From NCBI GenBank assembly GCA_027972325.1, contig JAPMOS010000009.1, forward strand, positions 642,001 through 706,000: DNA of 64,000 nt, given 5' to 3'. This DNA comes from Paratrimastix pyriformis. Its lineage: Eukaryota; Preaxostyla; Paratrimastigidae. Every line of letters begins with the position of its first letter. Position 1 is the stretch's first letter. Position numbers and translations under genes: made by a program. Below are positions 22,901-37,237 of the stretch, piece by piece. Under the pieces are notes generated by a model. The model was given only the letters and a program-made list of their open reading frames with translations. It was not told the DNA's origin and made no database searches.

Positions 22901-25900
22901 AGGGGCTTCTCCCCTGATCGGATTGCCGTGATCATCATCATTCGGTGGCGGCCTATCCCATGGGCCCTGGCGGTGGGCAGTTTCACCTGTTCGACCTGGG
23001 CAGGCGCCGGGTCCGCTACCACGTGGGCACGGCCCCCCTCGGCGCCGTCGCATACGCCATGCAGGGTCCGCCCGTCCACCCCCCCCCCCCCCCCCCGCCC
23101 CCGCCCCCGCCCCGCATGGCCTCCCCCCTGTCGCCCTGCCCCCCATCGCGGCTGCGCGCCTGTCCCTCCGCCCTCCCCGTGGCTGAGGTCCCGTCCCTCC
23201 GCCGGGTGATGGCTGCAGTGCTGCCTGGGGCCGCCAGCTTGCCGTGGGCTACGGGATGCCCCAGAGCGGCCCCCACGGCCCCTGCTGCCCTGCCAACGGG
23301 GTACCTGGTGGATCGGCCCGGGCAGCCGGCCCGCGAGGGCCACCTGATCGTCTACGGGCTGGAGGACCTCGAGGGCCCCGTCCCCTCCGTGCGGCCCCTG
23401 CGGATCGTCAGCACGACCGGCCTGGTCAAGGAGATCCTGCCCGTCGACCAGGGACGGTCCGCCCCCGGCCGCGTCCTCCTACTCCAACCCGGACTGCTGG
23501 GCCCACTCCGCCATGCCCCACCCCGCCCCGCCCCCTCTTCGACATCCCCCCCCCCCCCCCCCCCCCCCCGTCATCTCTCACTCACTGGCCGAGCCGCCTC
23601 CTGATCGTTTCCGTTTCCCACGGCGCGCGGCGGGGCGGGCTCTGCAGGCATCTCCTGTACAGCGTTGCGCACCGGATCTGCACCCTCGACATGCGGTCCG
23701 CCACCTCCCCCCAAGCCCCCCAAGCCCCCCACCTCCCGACAAGCCCCCTAAACTTCCCGATGCCCCTGCCGGCCCTGACCTCTCTGGGCCTCCCCCACCC
23801 CAGGGCGGACCCGCGGAGCCCGGTCGAACACGAGCGGGTGCTAATCGAGTGCCGCAACACGGTGCTGGCCATGGCCCTGCACCCCACCGCCCATCTCCCG
23901 GCCCCCAGCGGGCCGTACCCTTCTTCCTCTTCTTCCTCATCGACCCCGACCGCCTCCACCTCCCCTTCCTCCACCACCGCCGTGCCCCGTGCGGGCAGCC
24001 TGGCGGATGTGCTGCGGCAGGCGCCCCTGGGGCTGCTGGTGGGCTGCGCCCAGGACGGGCTGCTGCTGTACCACATCCACCGGGCCCCCGCCCGCCCGCC
24101 CCCGGGCCCAGCGGCCACGCCCGCGTCCCCCGAGGGGCAGCCCGCCCCCTCGCCGGCCGGCAGCCCGCCGGGGCCTGGCGGCCTGACCCCCACCGTGGCC
24201 TCGCCCGCCCCGGGGCCCCTCGTCCAACCACCCCAGGCGCCCCAGATGGCCCTGCCCCCGTCACCGGCCCATGCGGAGGAGCGCTCCCCAGCCCCCGGGC
24301 CTGGCGCCGCCCCCAGGACGGGTCCCGTAAACACCGAGGAGGCGGCCCCCGGGGCCGGGTATACCTTCGATCGAGCCGTCCTCATGTACAAGTCCGCTCC
24401 CCCTTGAGGCCTTGGGTGGGTGTCACGGCCCCTGCGGTGGAGCGGCCATTGCCCGGGCACGTCCATCCATCCCATTCTCGCCTTCGCTGGGATTTGGGGT
24501 GGGGCGTGGGCGCAGAGACGTGGTGCCACGGAGCCTGGTGGCGGTGGCCTCGCTGGGCCCCGAGCTGCTCTGCGGGGCCGAGGTGGGCGGGGCGCTGGTC
24601 GTCGCCGCCCTCAACCCGCTGCTGCCCGCCCGCCGCGAACCGGCCCACCGGCCGCCCCCACCCGCGGTGGCCCACGCGGCTCCGGGCCACGGCGAGCCCG
24701 AGGGCCACGAGGCCGACGGGGGGCCCGAGGAGGCGGCCGACGTGCCCATCGAGGCCGCACCCGACGGTCCGCCGCCCGCCCTCGGCATCCAGGCCGGCAT
24801 CGGCAGCCCGTCCCGCCACCCGCCCGCCGCTGCCGCTGCCGCTGCTGCTCCTCGAGCCGCCCCACCAATCTCGTCTCACCTCGCCTCACCTCGTCGCGGT
24901 CCTTCGTGTGGCCTCCTCACCTCGAGCCTTCTCTGATCTTGGTTCCATCTCGCCCCCTCGGGGGCCGTTGGCGGCGGGGGGTGGGGACAGTGTTCGACGC
25001 GAACCTCCTGCCGCTGAGCCGGTTCTCGCTGCACGACCGCCCCTGCCGCCTCATTCTCGTCCGCCGCCCCGCCCCTGCCGCCACACAACCACCGCCCTGA
25101 CGGCGCCCCCGCCCACCCACCGCTCACCCACCGCTCACCCACCGCTCACCCACCGCTCACCCACCGCTCACCCACCGCTCACCCACCGCTCACCCACCGC
25201 TCACGGCCTCGCTTGTTGTCTCTCCTCGGTTCCGGCCGGCTCGTCTGGTGGGCGGCGCAGGGATCGCTTGGCTCCTGGGCTGCGCCCCCGTCATCCCCTG
25301 GGCAGCCGGCCCTGCCGCCGCCCCTGCTGATCTGCACCGTGGGGGGCGCGGTCGTGGCGGCCACCTTCCTCGAGCCCCGCGCCCAGCACCCGGCCCTGCG
25401 CCCCCTGCAGGCCATGGCTGCCGTCCGCCGCCACCCCCCGGCCCGCCCTTGCCGCTTGCTGGACCTCCTCCTCCCCTCGAACCCTCTTCACGACGATGGG
25501 GTGGTTTGCGTCTCTGTGCAGGGCCGGTGGGCGGGGCTGACCCAGGGGGCACACGACCAGCACCGGGGGCAGGGCGACCCCACCCTGGCCCTGCGGCTCT
25601 CCCTGCCGCCCCTCCCCGACCGGCTCCCGGCCGCCCTGGGCCCCCACCCTCCGCATACACCACCCGGCCCCGCGCCGCTCGCCCCCGCGGCTGCTGCCTT
25701 GCTGGCCGACCCTGGCCGCGGCCTTCCGCCAGCCGGCCCACCCGCCCCTGCCGCCCCTGCCGCCCCTGCCGCCCCTGCCGCCCCTGCCGCCTTCCCGCCG
25801 CCGCCCCCCGCGGAGGCGCTCCGGCAGCGGCGTGCCGAGCGGGCGGCCCGGGGCCGGGAAGCCGAGGCCATCCTGCGGGCGCGGCACCCGATGGCCCTCG

Positions 25901-26054
25901 ACGGGGATCTCCTGATGCTGCCCCGGCCCGCACCCACGCCCGCACCCGCGCCCGCAGCCCCGGTCATCCACGCCTCCCAAGGGCCGGAGGTGGGGCCGGG
26001 GCAGGCCGAGGAGCCGCTGGGGTGCTGGAGCGAGTCCTCGACGGGATCCTCTGA
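16926..26054 (+). CDS. SF3B3/DDB1/CPSF160-family beta-propeller protein (MMS1_N + CPSF_A)
   Basis: This is a large many-exon protein with the MMS1_N/CPSF_A triple-propeller architecture used in splicing, polyadenylation and ubiquitin-ligase scaffolds. Exon 1 starts at ATG 16926. A GTCAG..GCAG intron joins SSPEDILLVT to ENSVIVYREYESVLELQHEW, then DVLVLTSSTGSLSFLGPALF (about 17255). Later blocks: LVDRVAILPLV (about 17590), GRILVASDAGQVALCSV (about 18670), GTLRVLRPGREVDVLQQSG (about 19340), LLALSFADSTRLCVVRS (about 19680), TILVQVCPEGVRLAL (about 19990), QAPLLCLGTRDGLLVRGAL (about 21360), GLLVGCAQDGLLLYHIHRA (about 24030), LVAVASLGPELLCGAEVGGA (about 24540), VGGAVVAATFLEP (about 25340) and HPMALDGDLLM (about 25890). 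The end is GVLERVLDGIL. Order and motifs fit best the divergent plant CPSF_A-type protein At3g11960, from memory, rather than canonical SF3B3. A tRNA-Arg lies in one intron. Confidence 0.78.
20130..20217 (+). repeat. poly-C, (TCC)n and (CAC)n compound tract in an intron
   Basis: A 25-nt C run (about 20130-20154), then TCC repeats, then about 15 CAC units (about 20172-20217). The tract begins just after a GGTCCGCC donor-like site following the exon with TILVQVCPEGVRLAL, so it is intronic in the SF3B3-like gene. Confidence 0.8.
22155..22228 (+). tRNA. tRNA-Arg (anticodon TCT), inside an intron of the SF3B3-like gene
   Basis: A 74-nt cloverleaf with acceptor GGCCCTG pairing with CAGGGTC and discriminator G. 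The D arm is GCG/CGC, the anticodon stem TTGGA/TCCAA with loop CTTCTAA (anticodon TCT, reads AGA), and the T arm carries the GGTTCGATCC box. A T5 run directly downstream (about 22233-22237) is a Pol III terminator. It lies about 25 nt after a GTCCGCC splice donor (near 22130) and upstream of the next acceptor, in host sense. No intron interrupts it. Confidence 0.95.
25116..25206. repeat. 11-bp minisatellite (CCACCGCTCAC)n
   Basis: About eight near-perfect copies in the last third of the SF3B3-like gene, between the exon with LLPLSRFSLHDRPCRLILV (about 25010) and the exon with VGGAVVAATFL (about 25340). Intronic. Confidence 0.85.
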
Positions 26055-26398
26055 CGACCCGACCGGCCGTGCCCCCGCATCACCCCCCCCCCCCCCCCCC
26101 CCGCATACACACCCATCGTGGGGCCCTCTGACCCGGCTCAGCCACGTCCGCCCCCACACTTGGCGGCACCACCTCTGGCACCACTGCCCCCCCCCCCCCC
26201 CCCCGCCTCTTCACCCTTCCGTCCCGCCCGGCTCCCCGGACGAAGGGCGCGCCGCCCCTCACCCAGTCGGTCCGATCCGCTCCCCATCCACCGCTTGTCT
26301 TCGGTGGAACAGGTCGACGGGCGCGGGCGGCTCTTCCTCTCCTCCTCTTCTCTTCTCTTCTGTGCACAGCAGGAACGGGCGGGGCGGGGCGGGGCCGC
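26055..26398. other. Intergenic between convergent 3' ends
   Basis: This 344-bp interval lies between the stop codons of the plus-strand SF3B3-like gene and a minus-strand gene. It has two poly-C tracts (about 26089-26102 and 26186-26205). It must accommodate both poly(A) regions; no gene is seen. Confidence 0.55.
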
Positions 26399-29300
26399 TT
26401 ATCGGGACTGGACCAGGGTGGGCCAGAAGCAGAGCGGCATGGCGAAGAACCCGGGGCAGTTGACCAGCGGGTGCCGGGCGGGGGCCGCCTGGCCGCCCGG
26501 GGCGGAGAGGGTCCCGTGGATGGTGTGCGCGCCCAGGCGCCGCACCAGGGGCACATCGGCCGCCCACGCGGGCACCCGCGCCCCCACGTGGCTGCGCCCC
26601 GCAAGCCAGCAGGCAGACCCAAAGCAGCGCCCCATGAGGGAAGGTGATGCGGGCGGGCGGGCGGGCGGGCGGGCGGGCGGCTACGGCGCGGCCGAGCAAG
26701 GGGGCGGACCTGGGCACGAGGCAGGCCGAGAGGGCGCAGCCCTCGGGGATGCCGCCCTCGGCGGGGCTGAGCACCGCGCAGGCGCGTGGGCCGAGGGTCT
26801 CGGGGGCGGGCGGCTGGGCCTCGAGGGTCTCCATGCAGGGCGCCTCGGGGCTCGGCTGGGGTTCCACCGACCAGGCCCCACGGGGCGGGGCCGCCGGGTC
26901 GGCTGGGCCCAGGGCCGCCCCGCGGATGTGCACCCAGACGGGCGGCGGCAGCACCACGAAGGTCGACGGGCCGCCCGGGGCGGCGGGGGCCTCGGGGCCG
27001 GGCGGGGGCAGGCTCACCCGGAGGGCCAGCTGCAGCAGCGACTGGGCCGAGAGGCGGCCCGAGGGCGCCAGACGGGGCGCCACCGCGATCGGATCGGCAG
27101 CGACGGCGGGGCTCCCGCCAGCGGCGGCGGTGGCGGTGGCCGGGAGGGGCGCACCCGTGGCGGCGAGCTGGCTGGCGGCCACGTGGGGCTCCTGCCGTAT
27201 GCGACACGGAGCGAGAAGAAGAACGGGGGGGGGGGGGGGGGGGGGGGGGGGCGATGATGACGGATGACGCGTGACGGATGACGATCGGGGGCGTGGCGGG
27301 GACGTTCCCACCAGCAGGTCGAAGGGCAACCCGATGGAAGGCCGGGGAGGGGGGCACGGGACGGGGCGCAAGTGCCTGCCGGCAGACCCAGTGGGCCCTG
27401 ATGATGGTGTGGAAGAGGGGCCCCAGGGCGGGCGTCTCGTTGGGGGCGGGGCAGGCTCTCGCTGCGCACGGCCAGCAGGGCAGGGCCAGCGGCTGGGCGG
27501 GGCCCGGGAAGAGGCGCAGCGTCAGGGCCACCCTGCGCCAGACCGCCCCGCCACCCAGTCACGGCGCCATCACGGTGAGGCCCCGCATGCCGATGGGGGT
27601 CCGCATGCCGGGGGGTCCGCCAGGCGGGGCGGGTGGGGGCGCCGAGGCGAGGCGGGTGCGGACCGGGCAGTGTCAGTGAGGGCCCCCAGGGCGGGCTGCC
27701 TGTGCAGGATGTGCACCACCACGTGCTGCCGGGAGCGAGGAGCAGGGGCGGACAGGGGCCATGAGCGAGAGGCACGACCCCATCAGCCAGTTCCGGATGG
27801 CAGGGGCGGGGCAGGCGGATGGCAGGGGCGGGGACATCGGGCCGGCTGCGGGGGCAGACCTTGGGGGCGGCGGGGTCGAGGCTGCACGCAGGCACCGAGA
27901 CGGCCGACGCGGGGACGACGAATGCCGGGGGCAGCTGCTGGCTCGGGTGCCGGCCTTCGGCGCTCCCAGCGGTTGGGGCGATTGGGGCGGCGGGGGCAGC
28001 AGCAGCGGCGGGGTGGCGGCAGGTGCGGGTGCAGTGCTGGTGGCCGCGGGTGCGGGTGCGGGGGTGGCCGCGCCTGCGGTGCTGGCGGCGGCGGCGGCGA
28101 GGGCGGGGGGCAGGACGAAGGGCGGCGTGTCGGGGGTTGAGGCCGCCTGGAAGAGCGGGACCAGCGCCCACCGGACGGCAGCCGCCGCGGGGGCGGCGCC
28201 CTCGGCGGGGCACCCTCGGCGGGGGCTGGGGGTCTGGGCCTCGATGATGGACAGCCCCGCCCCGCAGATGTGCTGGTCGGGCTGCAAACAGATGCGCGCA
28301 CACCAGACGCCAGGCACCAGACGTCAGGCACCAGACGTCAGGCACCAGACGTCAGGCACCGGACAGGCCGCGAGGGGACATCATCAGAACCGCAGGTGCG
28401 TCGAGGCCGGGCGAGGCCGGGCAGTGCGGCAGGGGGCGGGAATGTGCGCAGCTGGGCATCGAGTGGAGCGCGTGGAGGCTGTGCGATGCGGTGTGGTGTG
28501 GTGCCGGGGGGATGCGGACGGTGCGCAGCTGGGTGTCGAGGGGGCTCAGGTCGTCGCTGGGGGCGGGCGCCTCGGCTGGGGGCTGCTGCGTCTCGGGGGC
28601 CGCCGCGCTCTCACCGGGTGCCCCTGCGGCCGCCGGGGCTGCAGGGGCGGGTGCTGCGGCTCCTGGGGCGGCGCCTGTCGCCGAGGCCGCCGGGGCTGCG
28701 GGGCCCTGGGGGGCGGGGGCGGCCGAGGGCGGGGCCGAGGCGGGGGCGGGGGCAGCGGGGCGCTCGAGGACCAGCGAGCGGACGTACTCGCGCAGCTGGT
28801 GCAGGATGGCCGTGCCGTCCCAGCGGGCCGCCCGGAGGTCCTCGAGGAGGGCCTCCCCGTCGGGCACCAGCAGCTGGGCGCTCGAGGGCAGCCCCGGGTC
28901 GATCCGCTTCTGGCCCAGCGAGGCGATGGCCCGCAGGAAGCCGCTGGTCTTGGTCCGGGCACGCTCCTCCAGGGTCACCCGGTCGTCCATCCGGTCAACA
29001 GACTTCGACAGCCGGCCCACGATTTGCTGCGGCCGTCGAACCGCACCAATGGGGGGGGCGATGGGGGTGGGGTGCAGGGGTGCGGGGCAGGGGGTGAGTG
29101 CTGCTGCAGAGGAGGGGTCGACGAGGGGAAGGGGAGGGGTCGACGAGGGGAAGGGGAGCGGTCGACGAGGGGAAGGGGAGGGGTCGCAGACCTCAACCTT
29201 GTCGAGGGTGCCAAACGTGCTCTCGAGGTTCTGCGAGAGCCTGAACAGGTCCGGCAGCAGCTCGAGCTGCACCTCAGTCTGGCTCTCCCGGAACTGGGGG

Positions 29301-29696
29301 GGGGGGGGGGGGGGGGGGGAGGAGGAGGAGGCACGGACGGGGGGCGGGGGCGGAGGAGTTGATGATGGGCGCACTGCCACGGAATATTCCGACTGCAGAC
29401 ATTCGAGAGCAGTGTGGTAAATTCGTCCATTCGGGCGATGGCCGTGTCCGTCAGACTGTTGATCGATTGGAACTGGGTGGGGGGAAGAGCGGTGAGCCGA
29501 GAAGACACAACCCAGAACAAACATTTTCCTCTTCCTTTGGAATGGCCAACTCGGCCATGCCGCGAGCAAACTGCTCCAGCGCGGCCGCACTGAAGGGAAC
29601 GGGCGCAGCGGCATCGGCGTGAGGAGCATCAGGGGCCTGTTGGGCGGCTGCTTCCGGTGGCGATTTGCTCGGGTCTTGCTGTGGATTCTCGCTCAT
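26399..29696 (-). CDS. Unrecognised coiled-coil and Pro/Ala-rich protein (possibly two genes)
   Basis: I do not recognise this gene. The N-terminus (MSENPQQDPSKSPPEAAAQQ at 29696) leads to short helical exons: ALEQFARGMAELAIPKEEE, SINSLTDTAIARMDEFTTLL, TEVQLELLPDLFRLSQNLE, and IVGRLSKSVDRMDDRVTLEE. They look like a four-helix or coiled-coil bundle, as in small tethering or adaptor subunits. A long Ala/Pro linker follows (about 28530-28760). Downstream exons linked by GTCCG/GTCTG donors read DQHICGAGLSIIEAQ, HVVVHILHRQPALGALTD, VALTLRLFPGPAQPLALP, LFHTIIRAHWVCRQALAP, GLPFDLLVG and, last, HTIHGTLSAPGG then NCPGFFAMPLCFWPTLVQSR before the stop at 26399. The donor after DTQLRT joins the two halves in frame, favouring a single gene, but a second gene starting near 28290 cannot be excluded. 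Confidence 0.5.
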
Positions 29697-29816
29697 TCAC
29701 TAGAGGACCCCCAAAACATCAGAAACGAGAATTTGGAAAGCCCGAAGTCGGACCGAAGCTAGCCTGCTTCGACGGGGCTACTTAGATCATTCGGCAGCAC
29801 AGACACGTGGCAAAGA
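29697..29816. promoter_or_regulatory. Divergent promoter of ER HSP90 and the coiled-coil gene, with CACGTG box
   Basis: There are 120 bp between the two start codons. A palindromic CACGTG in the context ACACGTGGC lies at about 29804-29809, within 10 bp of the HSP90 start codon. The core resembles bZIP/bHLH sites (G-box, and the ACGTGG core of unfolded-protein-response elements). Functional use is an inference. Confidence 0.45.
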
Positions 29817-32336
29817 ATGAAGCTTGGGTTGCTTCTTTTTGCTACCGTTGCCATTTTCGCGGCTCTTCCCACCACCAGCGCTGAGTCCGTTTTATTTTTC
29901 CGAACGCCGTCCGGACTTACTTGTCATTGGTTTGTCTCTCCCGCAGGGAAGCGGAACAGTACGCGTTCAACGCCGATGTGACTCGGTTGATGAAGCTGAT
30001 CATTAACTCGCTCTATTCGAACAAAGACATCTTCCTCCGTGAGATTATCTCCAACGCGGCCGATGTCTGTTTCTTCCTCGACACGCTCGCCCGTCACGCT
30101 CTTTGTTGCAGGCCTCGGACAAGATTCGTTTCCTTGCTCTGACCGACCCCAAGCTGCTTGGCGAGGGGGACCAGGCCAAACTCGAGATCTTTGTCGACGC
30201 CGACGAGGAGCACAACACGCTGACCATCCGCGATCGGGGTATCGGTATGACCCACAAGGACCTCATTGAAACCCTTGGCACCATCGCCAAGTCGGGCACT
30301 CAGAATTTCCTGGAGGCTGTTGCGAAGGGTGCCGATCTCAACCTCATCGGCCAGTTCGGTGTCGGGTTCTACTCGTCCTTCTTGGTTGCCGACCGTGTGA
30401 CTGTGATCACCAAGCACAACGAGGACAAGCAGCTGATCTGGGAGTCGGACGCCTCGGAGCACTTCACCATCCGTGAGGACCCCGAGGGCAACACCCTCGG
30501 CCGGGGCACGAAGGTCATCCTGCACCTGAAGGAGGACGAGAAGCAGTACCTCGACACCCAGAAGATCCACGTCCGTCCGGCTGTCCCCCGCCCATTCGCC
30601 CCGCCCATTCGCCCCGCCCATTCGCCCCGCCCATTCGCCCCGCCCATTCGCCCATTCGTCTCTTCATGTCGTGTTCCGCCCCTGTCGCGTCTGCTGCCCC
30701 AGGATCTTGCTCTGCGGTACAGCGAGTTCCTCGACACGCCGGTCTTCGTGAACATGAAGAAGACCGTCAAGGTCCCCGAGGAGAAGGCCCCCGAGGAGGA
30801 GGAGAAACCTGCGGAGGAGAAGCCCGAGGAGGAGAAGGCCCCCGAGGAGGAGGAGGAGGAGGCCGAGACGGCCGATGAGAAGCCCGCCGAGGAGGAGGCC
30901 GAGCCCAAGATGGTCGAGCGGACGGTGTGGGAGTACGAGCGCATCAACCCCAACCGGCCCATCTGGATGCGCAGCCCCAAGGAGATCACCGACGAGGAGT
31001 ACACCAACTTCTACAAGTCCCTCACCAAGGTCCGCCCGCCCCGCCTTCCGGTCGCCCCACCTCCCCCCCTGGGTCGGGACGGGGCATGACCCTCATGAAT
31101 TGGCCCCCTCCTCTCCTCGGCGCTGGACACGCACGCGCCGCCGCATGGCCACTTGCAGGAGGCCGAGTCCCCCCTGGCGCACACCCACTTCAAGGGCGAG
31201 AACAGCGAGATGAACTTCCGGGCCATCCTGTACACCCCCGAGACGGCCCCCACCAACACCCTCGAGCTGATGGAGAAGAACAAGCACATCAAGCTCTTCG
31301 TGCGCCGGGTGCTGATCGCCGACGAGTTCGAGGACTTCCTGCCCCGCTACCTGAACTTCATCCGGGGCGTGGTCGACTCGGACGACATGCCCCTCAACGT
31401 CTCCCGCGAGATGCTCCAGGTCGGCCCTGCTGCCCATGCCCATGCCCATGCTCTTGTTGCCCCCGCTGCCTGGGACTGTCCTGTGGCGCTGTCGCTTGTC
31501 CCCGCATTGGGCTCATCTCGGTGTCGGCATTCCCCCGCGGGCAGGAGTCGAGCCTGCTGAAGACCATCGCCAAGCGGCTGGTGCGTAAGATCCTGGAGAT
31601 GTTCAGCCAGATCGCCAAGCGGGAGAGCCCCGAGGACTACCGCAAGTTCTGGAAGAACTTCGGCAAGAACATCAAGGTGGGCATCCTCGAGGACCAGGCC
31701 AACAAGCAGCGCCTGGCCAAGCTGCTCCGGTTCGAGTCCACCAAGAGCGCCGGCGAGCTGATCTCGCTGGACCAGTACGTCGAGCGGATGGGCAAGGCCC
31801 AGGCGGACATCTACTTCATCACGGGCGAGTCCGTCCAGCTGCTCCGCGACTCGCCCTTCCTCGACGCGGCCCGCCGGAAGGGCATCGAGGTGCTCTTCTT
31901 CACGGACCCCCTGGACGAGTACCTGTCCCAGGTCATGGGCCAGTACGAGTCGCACAAGTTCATCTCGGTGGCCAAGGAGGGCCTCTCCTTCGGGGACGAG
32001 ACCCAGGCCCAGAAGGACCACGCCAAGCTGCTCAAGGAGCGCTTCGAGCCCCTGACGGCCTACATGCGCCGGCTGCTGGGCGACCGGGTCGAGCGGGTGA
32101 CCATCTCCGCTCGCCTCCGCGAGCCCTCCGAGGCGCCCTGCGTCCTGACGCACACCTCGAGCTCCTTCTCGCCGGACGACCTCGAGTACGCGCCCGTCCC
32201 CGAGTCGGTCCCCGAGCCCGAGAACGCCGAGGTGGACGGCAGCCAGCCCACCGAGATCCCCCTCGAGGCCGAGGCCGAGCCCGAGGCGCCCAAGCAGGAG
32301 GCCGAGCCGGCCCCCTCCATGCACGAGGACCTCTGA
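29817..32336 (+). CDS. HSP90B1: ER HSP90 (GRP94/endoplasmin) with internal deletion of the C-terminal dimerisation domain
   Basis: This is an ATP-dependent chaperone of the ER lumen. Six exons splice cleanly: 29817-29884, 29947-30064, 30112-30570, 30703-31029, 31159-31419 and 31545-32336, giving 674 codons plus stop. A signal peptide ([20 protein letters not shown]) is followed by the N-terminal ATPase: [17 protein letters not shown] (catalytic Glu, Mg-binding Asn), DRGIGMT and [18 protein letters not shown] Glu-rich linker (about 30775-30910) and the middle domain ([42 protein letters not shown]) follow. After [20 protein letters not shown] the helices that dimerise HSP90 (around GWxxNMERIM) are absent. 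The text resumes at [12 protein letters not shown], resembling the very end of that domain, then an acidic tail ending HEDL, a plausible ER-retention signal. Canonical GRP94 is about 800 residues. All five donors are GTCCG, GTCTG or GTCGG. Confidence 0.93.
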
Positions 32337-32797
32337 GCGCCCCCGGTACGCCGCGATCTGGTATGTAAACGGCACAGGCAGCGGACCGCCCCGCAACGCT
32401 CGAGCGCCACCCCATTATCACCACCCCATATCCACCCCACGACCGCCACCACTCGGCCCCCGCCTGATCCGTCGGTTTGGTTTGTTTGCGCCACCTCATT
32501 ACCACTGCACCTCTCCCTCCCACCTGGCCCCCGCCTGATCCGTCGGTTTGGTTTGGTTTGTTTGGCCACCCGGTCCCGTGACCGCCCGCCGCGCGGAGGC
32601 GTCTGTTGATTTTGGTGTCGCCGTCCGCGCTCCGCGGCCCCGCGTCTCTCCCTCCCCCCGCCCTCTCCGCTTCGTTTGTGGCCCGCGCCACGGTCGGCTT
32701 TTTTTCTTAAAAAATTTCGGCCACGGTCGGCCCCACTGAACTCGCGTATGCCGGAGGGAGGGAGGGAGGGAGGGAGAGGGTGAGTGGGTGAGTGTGG
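32337..32797. other. Intergenic between convergent 3' ends of HSP90 and UTP25
   Basis: This 461-bp stretch holds a near-duplicated CCCCCGCCTGATCCGTCGGT segment (about 32459 and 32529), and an AT-rich TTTTTTTCTTAAAAAATTT patch (about 32699-32717). The two genes converge here, so poly(A) signals for both are expected. No gene is seen. Confidence 0.55.
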
Positions 32798-36952
<4,155 letters not shown>

Positions 36953-37237
36953 CGTCCGGGTGAGAGGCCCCTGCCGGACTCCCTTAAGCCGGGTTATGGT
37001 CCTGCCCCACTCAACCGTCTTCGCCGCATCCATTTCTGGGAATGCCCGTTGGCAGAGATCGCAATTTTGAATCACAAAAACGAATTGAGAGCCAAACATG
37101 GGCCGAAGAGAAGAAACAAATCCTCAAACCAATCACCCAGAGGGGTTATTGAGCCGGACAACCAGAAGAACGGTTGACGAGGCGAGATGGAAAGAAGGCA
37201 GGCAGTAGGAGGAGGAGGCCGGCGTATGCGATCGAAG

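Noticed and set aside
29885-29946. A longer first exon of HSP90 without the first intron
   Set aside because: The frame after the signal peptide would read through sequence unlike HSP90, while removal of the GTCCG..GCAG segment joins the signal peptide exactly to [12 protein letters not shown] in phase.
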